In this document: one piece after another, positions 47,930-57,287 of the stretch
Layout: each line of letters starts with the position of its first letter
How positions within the stretch are numbered: the first letter of the stretch is position 1
Assembly (NCBI GenBank): GCA_029862185.1
Contig: JAOTXX010000004.1
Span: 1-64,000 of the forward strand
From: Myxococcales bacterium
Lineage (GTDB): Bacteria > Myxococcota_A > Polyangia > Polyangiales > Houyiibacteriaceae
Length of the DNA stretch: 64,000 nt
Reading direction: 5' to 3'
Translations under genes and position numbers: made by a program
The notes under the pieces: generated by a model
Seen by the model: only the letters and a program-made list of their open reading frames with translations
Told to the model about the DNA's origin: nothing
The model's database searches: none

Positions 47930-50218
47930 GTGGCAAGGTTGTTCATGTTCCGGTTGAGCGCAGCGTTTGCGGCCGTGGTTGGTATCGTTCTGGCGTTCAT
48001 CCCTCTCCTCGCCGTGCACGGGGTGGAGAGCGCCCTGGCCCTTGGCCTGCTTCTCCCGCCGTGGGTGGCGGCGACGGCAGCCCGCTACACCGAACGGCAC
48101 CGCGGTCTCCGAGGCGTCGATCTCATCTTCCGAACGGTCGGCATGGGCTTGCTGATTTGGTTTATCCCGTTCGTGCTGCTCGTGGTCAGCTCGCTGCGAA
48201 CGCGGCAGTGCGCGCCAGCCGAGGGTCTCGCCTTCATGGTGCTGGGCCCGGCGCTCGGCTGCGTGCTCGCTGCCTGCACCGGCGTATGGGTCGCCGGGGC
48301 AACGAGGCTGCCGCGCTCGGCTCCATGGCTCGCGGCCGCCGTGCCTCTCGGCTCCGCGATGCTTGGGCTTTGGGCATTTTACTCGACGCCAACGGTCTAC
48401 GTGTTTGGCGCGTTCGCGGGCTACTTCCCGGGTGCGATTTACGACGACCTCGTCCAGATTCCAACCCGCTACCTCACCTACCGAGCCACGATGCTCGTTG
48501 CCGTGCTCTCGCTCGCCGTCCTGTTTGATGCCCTCTGGGACCCGACATCCGGGACGCTCGGCCTCCGCAGCCGGGGTAGCTCGCGGGTTGGTGCGATTGC
48601 GGTCTGTATCGGGGCCTTGGGCGTCGTCGCTACGTCGTATTGGCAAGGCAACCAGCTCGGGCACTCGGTGAGCGAGGAGTATCTGCTCGAGCGGCTCGGA
48701 AAGACCGAGCGTGGGGCGCATTGCATCGCGCACATGCCGCGCGAAACGCTTCCCGACGACGCCATTCGCTTGCTGGAAGACTGCGACTTTCAGGTCGAGC
48801 GCGTTCGATCCCTCACTGGTCTCTCGTCCAAGGAGCCGGTGACCGCCTATTTCTTTCGGAGCCAGAAGGAAAAGAAAGACCTCATCGGCGTAGGGCGTAC
48901 GCTGATCGCCAAGCCCTGGCGACGCGAGGTCTATCTGCAAATGTCGCACTGGCCGCATCCGGTGCTCGGACACGAAGTCGTGCATGCGGTGCTCGAGGAG
49001 GCCGGACGCGGACCTTTCGCGATCGCAGGGACTCTGGGCGGCCTGGTCCCGAACCCCGGCATCGTCGAAGGCGCCGCGGTCGCCCTAGCCTGGGACATCC
49101 GGGACGACCTCGACCCCGACCAGTGGTCCAGGATCATGATGGACCGAAACGAGCTTCCTTCGGCATCCGCCGTCATGAGCGTGCGCTTCAGCGCGCTCCC
49201 CGCACGGCGCGCATACATGGCCGCCGGGTCCCTGATTCGCTTCCTGATTGCAACCCGGGGGATGGAAGCACTTCTCGAATCGTACCATCGCGGCACGGTC
49301 GACGACTTGGATGAGCTCGAAGCAGACTGGCGCGCCTACATCGAGGAAGTCCCGGTGACGCCGACGGAGCGCGGCGTGGCCGAGGTGGCGCTGGCAAGGC
49401 CGAGCATCTTCTCGTCGGTCTGTCCTCACGAGCTCGCAAAGCTGAGGGCCGACCTTGCCGGCGACGCAGCCGCCCGCGACGACCTCCGTACGATCGAGAC
49501 CTGTCGCGCCATTCTGGACATCGACGAGCAGGAGGCGCAGGCCCGGGCAATCCTGGTAGGCGCCCTGGCTCGCAACGGGCGCGACGCCGAGGCACTGGCC
49601 ACGCTCGATGCGCTGCGGGCCACGATGAACGCCCCGAAGCCAATCGTGGCAGCCGCCCTGGAGCAGTACGCCGATGCGCATTGGACGCTCGGCAACTTGG
49701 CGGAGGCCGACGCGCTCTATGGGGAGCTGCTGAACATCCCGCGCACCGATGGCGCGGCCCGCCAAAGCGAAGTGAAGAAGCTCGCCCTCGAAGCCACCGA
49801 CCCGGAGCGCAAGCTTTTCTACGAGATCTTTCTCGGCCGGTCACCGAGCCCGGTCGTCGTTCACCTGGCACATTCGCTGGCAGCGATTCGGAACGATGGC
49901 CTCGGGCAATATCTCGAGGCCCGGCAGCTGATGGGGGCGAATCGCTACGCGCTCGCGCTTCCACTGCTCCAAGATGCGAAGCGGCTCGGATTGCCGAGCG
50001 TACGCCTCGATCACGAGCTGAGCCGCCTTCTCGGCATCGCGTTCTTCGCACTCGGTGATTACGGCCAATCCGCGGCGACTTGGAGGGCTCGCGCCGGAAT
50101 CAGCCGCGCCGCCCAGGCGGAAGCGCAGCGCTGGCTCGAACGAATCGACTACGCGCAGACCCGTGCTGTCAGTCCCGCGTTGCCAGATCCATCGTCGGCT
50201 CCCCCAGCTGCGCCTTGA
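47930..50218 (+). CDS. Multi-TM membrane protein with gluzincin-like HEXXH domain and C-terminal TPR-like repeats
   Basis: About 7 hydrophobic segments, then HPVLGHEVVHAVLEEAG and GIVEGAAVALAW; GTG start 3 nt after lon stop. Confidence 0.65.
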   Translation: MARLFMFRLSAAFAAVVGIVLAFIPLLAVHGVESALALGLLLPPWVAATAARYTERHRGLRGVDLIFRTVGMGLLIWFIPFVLLVVSSLRTRQCAPAEGLAFMVLGPALGCVLAACTGVWVAGATRLPRSAPWLAAAVPLGSAMLGLWAFYSTPTVYVFGAFAGYFPGAIYDDLVQIPTRYLTYRATMLVAVLSLAVLFDALWDPTSGTLGLRSRGSSRVGAIAVCIGALGVVATSYWQGNQLGHSVSEEYLLERLGKTERGAHCIAHMPRETLPDDAIRLLEDCDFQVERVRSLTGLSSKEPVTAYFFRSQKEKKDLIGVGRTLIAKPWRREVYLQMSHWPHPVLGHEVVHAVLEEAGRGPFAIAGTLGGLVPNPGIVEGAAVALAWDIRDDLDPDQWSRIMMDRNELPSASAVMSVRFSALPARRAYMAAGSLIRFLIATRGMEALLESYHRGTVDDLDELEADWRAYIEEVPVTPTERGVAEVALARPSIFSSVCPHELAKLRADLAGDAAARDDLRTIETCRAILDIDEQEAQARAILVGALARNGRDAEALATLDALRATMNAPKPIVAAALEQYADAHWTLGNLAEADALYGELLNIPRTDGAARQSEVKKLALEATDPERKLFYEIFLGRSPSPVVVHLAHSLAAIRNDGLGQYLEARQLMGANRYALALPLLQDAKRLGLPSVRLDHELSRLLGIAFFALGDYGQSAATWRARAGISRAAQAEAQRWLERIDYAQTRAVSPALPDPSSAPPAAP

Positions 50219-51035
50219 TGTGAGCTGCAATGGAACAGTCGGCGGTGACGATGGGATCGCCAGCCGCTTTGGCAGGGTCCACCTTGGGTCCGATTTGGCT
50301 GCGGACCGTAATCAAACGGCCCCGATTTTCGGTCCGCGAACGCAAGACGAGCTTGTCCTGCTCGAGGTCCCAGAGGAAGACGTCGACCGGATCCCGTAGC
50401 CGGCTCTTGCCCTGCACCAACAGAAGAAGGAAATAGTCGACGGGCACGCGCTTCTGGAGAGCTGGGAGCTCCCGCTCGATCGCCCGGGCGAGCTGCTCTT
50501 CGCGCACGGAGAGCCGCTGCATGTCGTTCGTCTCGTGGATTCGCGCGAGCCACTTGGAGGTCAGGACTTCCGGCACGTCGGAAAGCGTCGAAAGGCGCGT
50601 CAACTCCAGACCCAGGCAGGGCCCGATCGCGTCCTCCATTTCGGTCTCGATCGCGGTTTGTAACGCCTCCACGGAAGCGAGCTCCGGCGCGCGGACCTTC
50701 AGGTACACCACCTCCTCCTCATGAAGGGCAGAAAGTCGCACCTGGGCCTCCACCAAGCGGTTCGCCGCTCCGGATTTGGCCCCAAGGGCCTTCTCCTCGA
50801 GCTCTGCACGCGTGGCCTGGAGCTCGTCGAGAACCGGTGCGACCCGCTCGGCGTGCAGCGCCTGGATGCGGCTTCTGAGCTCGTCGGCCCGGACCTTCTG
50901 ACGCCAGAAATACGCGCCCGCGATGAGCGCGCCGAGCAAGACGACGGAACCGATACGCGCCCACGGAAGGCGTGGCCGGTATCGGTTGGTGCGAATGCCG
51001 TCGAACTCGGCAGGAGTGAGCTCTGACGGCTCCAT
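50169..51035 (-). CDS. Single-TM coiled-coil hypothetical protein upstream-linked to ExbB/ExbD cluster
   Basis: TM IGSVVLLGALIAGAYFW then charged coiled coil; same strand and spacing as ExbD genes; 50-bp convergent overlap with previous gene. Confidence 0.65.
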   Translation of the reverse strand: MEPSELTPAEFDGIRTNRYRPRLPWARIGSVVLLGALIAGAYFWRQKVRADELRSRIQALHAERVAPVLDELQATRAELEEKALGAKSGAANRLVEAQVRLSALHEEEVVYLKVRAPELASVEALQTAIETEMEDAIGPCLGLELTRLSTLSDVPEVLTSKWLARIHETNDMQRLSVREEQLARAIERELPALQKRVPVDYFLLLLVQGKSRLRDPVDVFLWDLEQDKLVLRSRTENRGRLITVRSQIGPKVDPAKAAGDPIVTADCSIAAHIKAQLGEPTMDLATRD

Positions 51036-51059
51036 GCGCTGAAGCTTACTGGAAGTTCG

Positions 51060-51593
51060 TTACTCGCGCTGGTTCACGGCAAAGCTGACGTTGCCGTAGC
51101 CCGCGGCGGCAGCCGAGAACATGACCTTCTTCACGACTCGGAAGTCGATGTTGCGGTCCGCCTGAACGATGACTTGGCCTGCGAACGGCTCCGAAGGATG
51201 AATCGTCTCCCACTTGCGCTTCTCCGCCTCGAGGCCCGCAATGAGCGGTTCGATGCGATCGACTTGTGCCGACTGCCCTTGCGTCTGTGTGTCGGCGACC
51301 CTGCTGCCGTCGAGCGTGATCACCCGCTCGTCGACCGCGACGATCGGCGAGATTGCGATCTGCTCGGTGTTCTTGGCATCCGGCATCGTGATGGTCGGCT
51401 GCTGCGCGATCAGCTCGCCCGAAGCCGAGAAGGACATGAGCAGGAAGATCACGAGAACGATCAGGAAATCGATGAACGGAATCAGCGGGATCTGGTGGTC
51501 CACCGCCTTGCGCGCATGGCCCGAAACGCGTTCGCGCACGAACTTCAGCGGGATGTGACGGAGCAGCTCTGGTTCTGGCCGTTTGATCGCCAT
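51060..51593 (-). CDS. ExbD/TolR family protein
   Basis: HQIPLIPFIDFLIVLVIFLLMSF plus C-terminal VIVQADRNIDFRVVKKVM. Confidence 0.88.
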   Translation of the reverse strand: MAIKRPEPELLRHIPLKFVRERVSGHARKAVDHQIPLIPFIDFLIVLVIFLLMSFSASGELIAQQPTITMPDAKNTEQIAISPIVAVDERVITLDGSRVADTQTQGQSAQVDRIEPLIAGLEAEKRKWETIHPSEPFAGQVIVQADRNIDFRVVKKVMFSAAAAGYGNVSFAVNQRE

Positions 51594-51603
51594 GGTTTCC
51601 CCC

Positions 51604-52095
51604 CTACAGGAATGCAGCTCCGTCGGCCATCGACAGGGTGGTGAAGCCCGCCGCTGCCGCAATGTCCATTGCACGAATGACGTCCTCATACCGCACGCCG
51701 TCTTCTGGCGCGACGATCAAGTCGTCACGCTTGTCCCAAGCCTGCTTCCACTGCGCGAGCTTGGTTTCCAGCTCGTCGATGTCGAACTCCTTTTGGTCCG
51801 CCACGACGCGCTTGCTGATGTCGATGCTCTCGCCGGCCGACGACCCCAGCACGTAGCCGGAGTTCCGAACCTGCAGGATTAGCTTCACTTTTTCGTCCTC
51901 TGGGGGCGCGTCTTCCGTCGAAGCCTGGCCTGGGACTTGCTGATTGGCGTTCATCGCGGCGAGCTGGTTCCAGACCGCGGTGGCCAGCAAGAACATGACG
52001 CAGCAAAGAAGAAGATCGATGAACGGAATCAGGGGGATCTCCTGATTGACCGCCTTCTTTCCGGAGTTCCCCCCGCCACTATCGATTGCAGCCAT
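51604..52095 (-). CDS. ExbD/TolR family protein
   Basis: NQEIPLIPFIDLLLCCVMFLLATAVW plus DGVRYEDVIRAMDIA. Confidence 0.88.
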   Translation of the reverse strand: MAAIDSGGGNSGKKAVNQEIPLIPFIDLLLCCVMFLLATAVWNQLAAMNANQQVPGQASTEDAPPEDEKVKLILQVRNSGYVLGSSAGESIDISKRVVADQKEFDIDELETKLAQWKQAWDKRDDLIVAPEDGVRYEDVIRAMDIAAAAGFTTLSMADGAAFL

Positions 52096-52103
52096 CTGGC
52101 CCG

Positions 52104-52754
52104 TTACTCCGCGGGAAGATTCTGAAGATCGACCTTCGAGCGGTTGCCCACCACCAGGTTGAGAACCTGTACGGTGGCCGCGTTGATGTCGTCGATGATC
52201 CTCTGAGTCTTGCCGTTGAGAAGGCCCATCATCAGAAGCGCAAAGACCGCGGTGATCAGACCGAATGCGGTGCAGTTCATCGCTTCCTCGATGCCCTTGG
52301 CCAAGCCGGTTGCCTTACTTGCCGCGTCGGCCTTGGCAACCTCACCGAATGCAGTGATGAGACCGACGACCGTTCCGAACAGACCGCAGAGCATGCCGAC
52401 GTTTGCGAGCAGACCTAGGTACGGCGTGCGCCGTTCGATCAGTGGGAGCTCCTTGAGCGCCGCCTCATCCATGGCCGCTTGAACTTCGGCATCGGGGCGG
52501 TTCACTTTGAGCAAACCCTGCTTGACGATGCGCGCGAGCGGATTGTGCTCGGCGGAGCACACCTTGATCGCTCCCGCCACGTCTCCGGCGGTGATGCACT
52601 TCTGCATCTTTGCGATGAACTCGTCCTTGTCGATCGACGCTTTGTAGAGATACATCGCGCGCTCGATCGTGAACCCGATTGCAAACACCAGACAAACGAG
52701 GATTAGCCACATCGCCCATCCGCCTGCTTCAAAGTGGTACGCCAATTTGGCCAT
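52104..52754 (-). CDS. MotA/TolQ/ExbB proton channel family protein
   Basis: GLLANVGMLCGLFGTVVGLITAFGEV and ALNCTAFGL-like TolQ motifs. Confidence 0.9.
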   Translation of the reverse strand: MAKLAYHFEAGGWAMWLILVCLVFAIGFTIERAMYLYKASIDKDEFIAKMQKCITAGDVAGAIKVCSAEHNPLARIVKQGLLKVNRPDAEVQAAMDEAALKELPLIERRTPYLGLLANVGMLCGLFGTVVGLITAFGEVAKADAASKATGLAKGIEEAMNCTAFGLITAVFALLMMGLLNGKTQRIIDDINAATVQVLNLVVGNRSKVDLQNLPAE

Positions 52755-53187
52755 CTTATTACTGCCTCCTGCGAACTTTACTTCGACAGTGTTATCCGGA
52801 CCCCGAGTGAGTACGGTTCGATCCCCATCACTGTCTTCTGATTAAAACTCGCTGCTCCCCCCAGAACAGTAAGCAATTCCATGGTTTGCTCACTACATAG
52901 GGATGATAACGGTTGGATCCAGCAAGTCAACATCGTGCCCGGTACAGTCCCTTAGAAACCCCGGCCGTGGCGAGCTTGGGTGCAAAAAGCGGAAAAAGCT
53001 GTAGTCGCGTTGACAACTTCGCGGGGGGTGGGGTAGCTTGCCCATCGGTTAAGGGGTTCGTCCCAACAGTCGTAATGATTTCAACGGATTCCGGCTTACG
53101 GGGTCCGAATTTCAGTGGGGCTGGAGGGTAGCGAAAACAGAGGGGTTTTCTCGCCAAATCAACGGCGAGCCGGAGGGAGCCGCAGGC

Positions 53188-53820
53188 ATGCATGAGATTT
53201 GGGAGGCACTGCTCGAAGGTGCTCCGTTTTCGTTCGTCAATCTCGGTGTTCTCGCGTTTGGGGTGGGCATCATCATCGATCGCGCCTGGTATATCCGGAT
53301 GAACTACAGCGTGGATGCCGCCGAGTTCATGAACCGAATCCGAAAGCTCGTGCAGGCGGGAAACATCGATCGCGCGATTCGACAGTGCGAGGCGAAGGCC
53401 GTTCCACTGCTCGAGGTCGTCAAATCCGGGCTGACCCAGGTCAACCGCGGCGAAGAAGCCGTCATCGCCTCGATGGAAGAAAAGATGTCGGAGGTGATCC
53501 CCGCGCTCGAGAAGCGAACGGGCTCGCTCTGGACGCTGGCCAACATCGCGACGCTCATCGGCCTGCTCGGCACCATCAGCGGTCTGATCCGCGCCTTCAA
53601 GGCGGTCGGTACGATCGACGACCCGTCGCAGAAGACGGCGCTGCTTTCGGCCGGTATCGCCGAGGCCATGTGGAACACATTCCTCGGTCTTTTGATCGCG
53701 GTGATCTTCATGGTTGCTCACCTCGTGCTTCACGGGCTCACCAAGCGACACAAGCACGAAATGGAAAAGGTCACGATGCAGCTGGAAAACCTCCTCACGC
53801 TGCGCCGGCAAGGCGGCTGA
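53188..53820 (+). CDS. MotA/TolQ/ExbB proton channel family protein
   Basis: LANIATLIGLLGTISGLIRAFKAVG ... SAGIAEAMWNTFLGLLIAV. Confidence 0.9.
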   Translation: MHEIWEALLEGAPFSFVNLGVLAFGVGIIIDRAWYIRMNYSVDAAEFMNRIRKLVQAGNIDRAIRQCEAKAVPLLEVVKSGLTQVNRGEEAVIASMEEKMSEVIPALEKRTGSLWTLANIATLIGLLGTISGLIRAFKAVGTIDDPSQKTALLSAGIAEAMWNTFLGLLIAVIFMVAHLVLHGLTKRHKHEMEKVTMQLENLLTLRRQGG

Positions 53821-53832
53821 TCGGGCCCGGCC

Positions 53833-54390
53833 ATGCCCGCACGACTGACACCACGCCAACGAGCCTACGTCCGGAAGCGAACGCGCATTCCCGACCTCGA
53901 TCCGTCCGAGACCAGCGAGGAGCTGAACATCGTTCCGTTTTTGGACATCGTCGTGAACATCGTCATGTTCTTGTTGATGACTCTGACGACAATCGCCTTC
54001 TTTTCGCAGGTCGAAGCGGCGCTCCCCGAATATCACAAAGGCGGGATCGGAAAGCGCGCAGCGGCGGATGAAGCCCTCAACTTGAACGTCACGGTAACGC
54101 GCGAAGGGGTCGTCGTCTCTGGGACGGGCGGCAAGCTCGCGCGGGGATGCACGACCACGGCGCCTGGCAAGGTCATCACCGTGCCCGCCGGAATGAACGG
54201 CGAACATGACTGGACGGCGCTGACCACCTGCGTGAGTCGCGTCAAAAAGCAGTTCGAAGACGAAACGCGGGTCACGATCAGCGCAGACCCCGAAGTGCCG
54301 TATGAAGATCTGATCGCCGCCATGGATGCCGTCCGAGGTGACGAAAGCGAGCTGTTCCCTGAAGTTTTGCTTTCGGCGGGGATTCGATAG
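53833..54390 (+). CDS. ExbD/TolR family protein
   Basis: LNIVPFLDIVVNIVMFLLMTL; PEVPYEDLIAAMDAVR. Confidence 0.85.
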   Translation: MPARLTPRQRAYVRKRTRIPDLDPSETSEELNIVPFLDIVVNIVMFLLMTLTTIAFFSQVEAALPEYHKGGIGKRAAADEALNLNVTVTREGVVVSGTGGKLARGCTTTAPGKVITVPAGMNGEHDWTALTTCVSRVKKQFEDETRVTISADPEVPYEDLIAAMDAVRGDESELFPEVLLSAGIR

Positions 54391-54992
54391 TGGCAAACGA
54401 GCGCAATAGGCCGTCGCGCCCCTCCCTCGCACCGCCCGTCGCAGAGAAGTCCGTCTCGATGTCTTATGTGAATCGCGTGGTCCGCGCGAAGCTGCGCCGC
54501 CGCGCCGAGCCTGAGCACTTCGGGCTCAACATCTACCCGATGATGGACATGCTCACGATCCTGCTGGTCTACATGATGGCGATCTTCGCGACGTCGTCCG
54601 CAGCGGCGGTTCAGGAGAGCAGTGAGCTGAAGATTCCCTATTCGACCTCCAAGGTGGAGCTGAGCGACGCCATTTCCGTTCAGATCTCACGCAGCGGGGT
54701 AGTCGTCGACGGCAAATCCGTCCTCGAGCTCCGCAACGGGATCGTCGACCCCAGCCTCAAACAAGGCGGTAGCAGCGGCTTCCTGATTACGCCGCTGTAC
54801 AAAACGCTGGGCGAAATCCGCGACCGAAAGAAGCGAACGGCGCAGCGCTTCGCAAATCAGCCATTCGTCGGCGACGTGCAAATCATCGCCGATAAACGGA
54901 CCCCGTACCGGACGCTGAGCGAAGTGATTTACACACTCGGGCAGACCGAGTTTAAGAATCTGCGCTTCGTGGTGAACAAGAAGACGGAGTAG
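54390..54992 (+). CDS. ExbD/TolR family protein
   Basis: LNIYPMMDMLTILLVYMMAIF; ADKRTPYRTLSEVIYT; 1-nt overlap with previous gene. Confidence 0.85.
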   Translation: MANERNRPSRPSLAPPVAEKSVSMSYVNRVVRAKLRRRAEPEHFGLNIYPMMDMLTILLVYMMAIFATSSAAAVQESSELKIPYSTSKVELSDAISVQISRSGVVVDGKSVLELRNGIVDPSLKQGGSSGFLITPLYKTLGEIRDRKKRTAQRFANQPFVGDVQIIADKRTPYRTLSEVIYTLGQTEFKNLRFVVNKKTE

Positions 54993-55394
54993 GCGCCGGG
55001 CATACCGGGGCGCGGAAAAAAGCGCGACACGGGGCTGCGTCGAACGGCTCGGCTTGCATTTGTGGTCGGATGCACTTGGGAGCTTTGACCACGCAAGCCT
55101 CGCCTCGGCGCGCGCGCCAATCCGCGGTGGTTGCTGTCTTGCGGATTGTCACTTGCGACGTCGACTCCGCCCCATATCGCGCTTTTTTCCGCGCCCCTCC
55201 ATACGGAGACATGTCGAACCGCGTTCCTCCGTACGGAGCCATCCAGACACGTTCCAAAGGAGCGCCTCAAGCCATGCGCGGTAGCGCGAGCCCGAAGGGC
55301 GAAGCCCGGCGCGAACGCGCCGGCAAGGCGGAGCGCAGCGACCGCCGCGCCAGGGAGGATTACGGGTGGGGGTGGGCGGGCGGTGTAACCAAAC
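54993..55394. repeat. Dispersed noncoding element copy 3 (reverse orientation relative to copy 2)
   Basis: Reverse complement aligns along copy 2 core; G-rich terminus 55344-55394 GCCGCGCCAGGGAGGATTACGGGTGGGGGTGGGCGGGCGGTGTAACC. Confidence 0.85.
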
Positions 55395-55437
55395 CCAACC
55401 ACGCCCCAAGCCCAGCAACCCCCCACACCACACCCGC

Positions 55438-55480
55438 GGCAGCGCGAGCCCGAAGCGCGAAGCACGGCGCAAAGCGCCGC
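55438..55480. repeat. Partial second copy of an internal segment of the dispersed element
   Basis: gcggcagcgcgagcccgaagcgcgaagcacggcgcaaagcgccgc resembles gcggtagcgcgagcccgaagggcgaagcccggcgcgaacgcgccgg within copy 3. Confidence 0.65.
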
Positions 55481-56743
55481 TTACAGCTCGAAGTCGCCGT
55501 ACTCGAGAATCTCTGCAACCCGGTACAGGAAGCCATTGGCGTGCACCCCGTCCACCACGCGGTGGTCGTAGGTCAGGGCCATGTGCATCACGGGGTGAAT
55601 CGCCATCACGTCTTCGCCCTCGTGCTCGATCACCACGACTCGCTTCTTGATCGTACCGAGGCGAAGGATCGCGACGTTGGGTTGCGAGATGATCGCGCCG
55701 CCGACCAGGTTGCCTCGGCGGCCGGGGTTGGAGATGGTGAACGTCTTGCCGGAGAGATCGTTCGGAGTGAGGTTGCCGGAGCGCGCTCGCTCCGCGACGT
55801 CGGCCACGGCGCGCGCAACGCCTCGAATCGTGAGGTCATCGGTGTTTCGAATCACGGGGACGACCAAGCCTTCGTCGGTGTCGACCGCAATGCCGATATT
55901 CACCTCGGCAAGCTTGACGAATGCGTCATCGAGGACGCGTGAATTGATTTCCGGAAACTCGCGCAGTGCCCGAGCGGTCGCCGCGATCGCAAAGGCAAGG
56001 TAGGTGAGATTGACGCCGTCCTTCTTAAACTGCGCTTTGTGTTGGTTTCGCAGCACCGCCGTTCGATGAAGGTCGCATTCGGCGAACGTGACCACGTCCG
56101 GGGCGGTCTGCTTCGAGAAGACCATGTGGTCGGCGATGATTCGGCGGCGGCGCGTGAAGGGGACGACCTCGTCCCCGGGCTTGGGAACATACGGCGGCAA
56201 GCGAAACGCTCCGGAGGGACCGCTGGCTCTTGCGGCCGCTGGCGCGCGCTGGGCCGCGGGGGGAGCCGCCGCTGGCGCTGGAGGCGGCGTCGCCATCCGT
56301 GCGGGACTAGGGGCGTTGCTGATCGCCGCCATCACGTCGTCATGCATGATGCGTCCGCTTTCGCCAGAGCCTTGGACAGCGGAGAGGTCGATGTCCTTCT
56401 CTCGCGCGAGCTTACGAACCGACGGCGAAGTCGGCGGCGCGGGAGCGGCCGCGGAGGCAGGCGCCGCGGGCTCGCCGGCCGGGGCGGCCGCCTCGCTTGC
56501 TTGTGCGTTCTCGTCGATTTCGCAAATTGGATCGCCAACCGCGATGATGTCGTCTTCGGCCGCAAGCAGTTGCGTGACGACGCCCGCAACGGGCGCCGGT
56601 AGCTCACTGTCTGCCTTATCGGTGAGGATCTCGACGATGGGCTCGTCCTTGGCGACGGACTGCCCCACCGAGACGAGCCATTTGCCGATGGTGCCTTCTA
56701 CGATGCTTTCGCCGAGTTGCGGCATCGTCACTTTGGTGGCCAT
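55481..56743 (-). CDS. 2-oxo acid dehydrogenase E2 component (dihydrolipoamide acyltransferase)
   Basis: MPQLGESIVEGTIGKWL, EILTDKADSELPAP lipoyl site, TYDHRVVDGVHA. Confidence 0.92.
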   Translation of the reverse strand: MATKVTMPQLGESIVEGTIGKWLVSVGQSVAKDEPIVEILTDKADSELPAPVAGVVTQLLAAEDDIIAVGDPICEIDENAQASEAAAPAGEPAAPASAAAPAPPTSPSVRKLAREKDIDLSAVQGSGESGRIMHDDVMAAISNAPSPARMATPPPAPAAAPPAAQRAPAAARASGPSGAFRLPPYVPKPGDEVVPFTRRRRIIADHMVFSKQTAPDVVTFAECDLHRTAVLRNQHKAQFKKDGVNLTYLAFAIAATARALREFPEINSRVLDDAFVKLAEVNIGIAVDTDEGLVVPVIRNTDDLTIRGVARAVADVAERARSGNLTPNDLSGKTFTISNPGRRGNLVGGAIISQPNVAILRLGTIKKRVVVIEHEGEDVMAIHPVMHMALTYDHRVVDGVHANGFLYRVAEILEYGDFEL

Positions 56744-56935
56744 TGGAGCCGCACCATAGCCGAAAACAACGGGCGCGGTAGCTCCTTACACCGGCCGTCT
56801 TCGTCTGAGAGCCTCCATGCGATGGAGAGCCCGGAGTATCCGCGGATCTACAGGGGGCGTTTTGGTTTCCCACTGGTCACGGTGCGCCGGACTTCAGACT
56901 AGTCTTGGCGCGCCGCTCGGAGTAGAGTCCCGCCC

Positions 56936-57262
56936 ATGCTGGATACGCTCAACAGGGAAGACAGGCTTCAGCTCATGAGGTTTGTTTGCTCCTTCGCCTG
57001 GGCTGACCTCGAAATCACCGAACGTGAACGTGAGTTCATCGTCAAGATGGTGATTCGACTCGGTCTCGACGAAGACGAGCAGCAGCAGGTCGCACAGTGG
57101 CTCGAGGTTCCACCCCGCGCCGACGACCTCGACCCTGGTGACATCCCGAAAGAGCACCGGCAACTGTTTCTAGACGCAGCAAAGGCCATGATCCTCTCCG
57201 ACGGCACCGTCGAAGATGTGGAAGCCGAAAACCTGGTCATCCTCGACCAACTGCTGCGCTAA
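56936..57262 (+). CDS. TerB-like helical protein
   Basis: RFVCSFAWADLEITEREREFIVKMVIRLGLDEDE ... AAKAMILSDGTVEDVEAENLVILDQLL. Confidence 0.75.
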   Translation: MLDTLNREDRLQLMRFVCSFAWADLEITEREREFIVKMVIRLGLDEDEQQQVAQWLEVPPRADDLDPGDIPKEHRQLFLDAAKAMILSDGTVEDVEAENLVILDQLLR

Positions 57263-57287
57263 CCGCTGTTCTACTAGTGGAGACATC

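Noticed and set aside
47405-48985. 526-aa minus-strand ORF
   Set aside because: Antisense to the lon 3' end and the membrane peptidase; charge-rich with no domain signal
53010-53038. TTGACA-17 nt-GTAGCT sigma-70 promoter between divergent exbB genes
   Set aside because: Good -35 but poor -10, in GC-rich sequence; not strong enough to list without transcript data
52927-54432. 501-aa minus-strand ORF
   Set aside because: Antisense to well supported ExbB/ExbD genes
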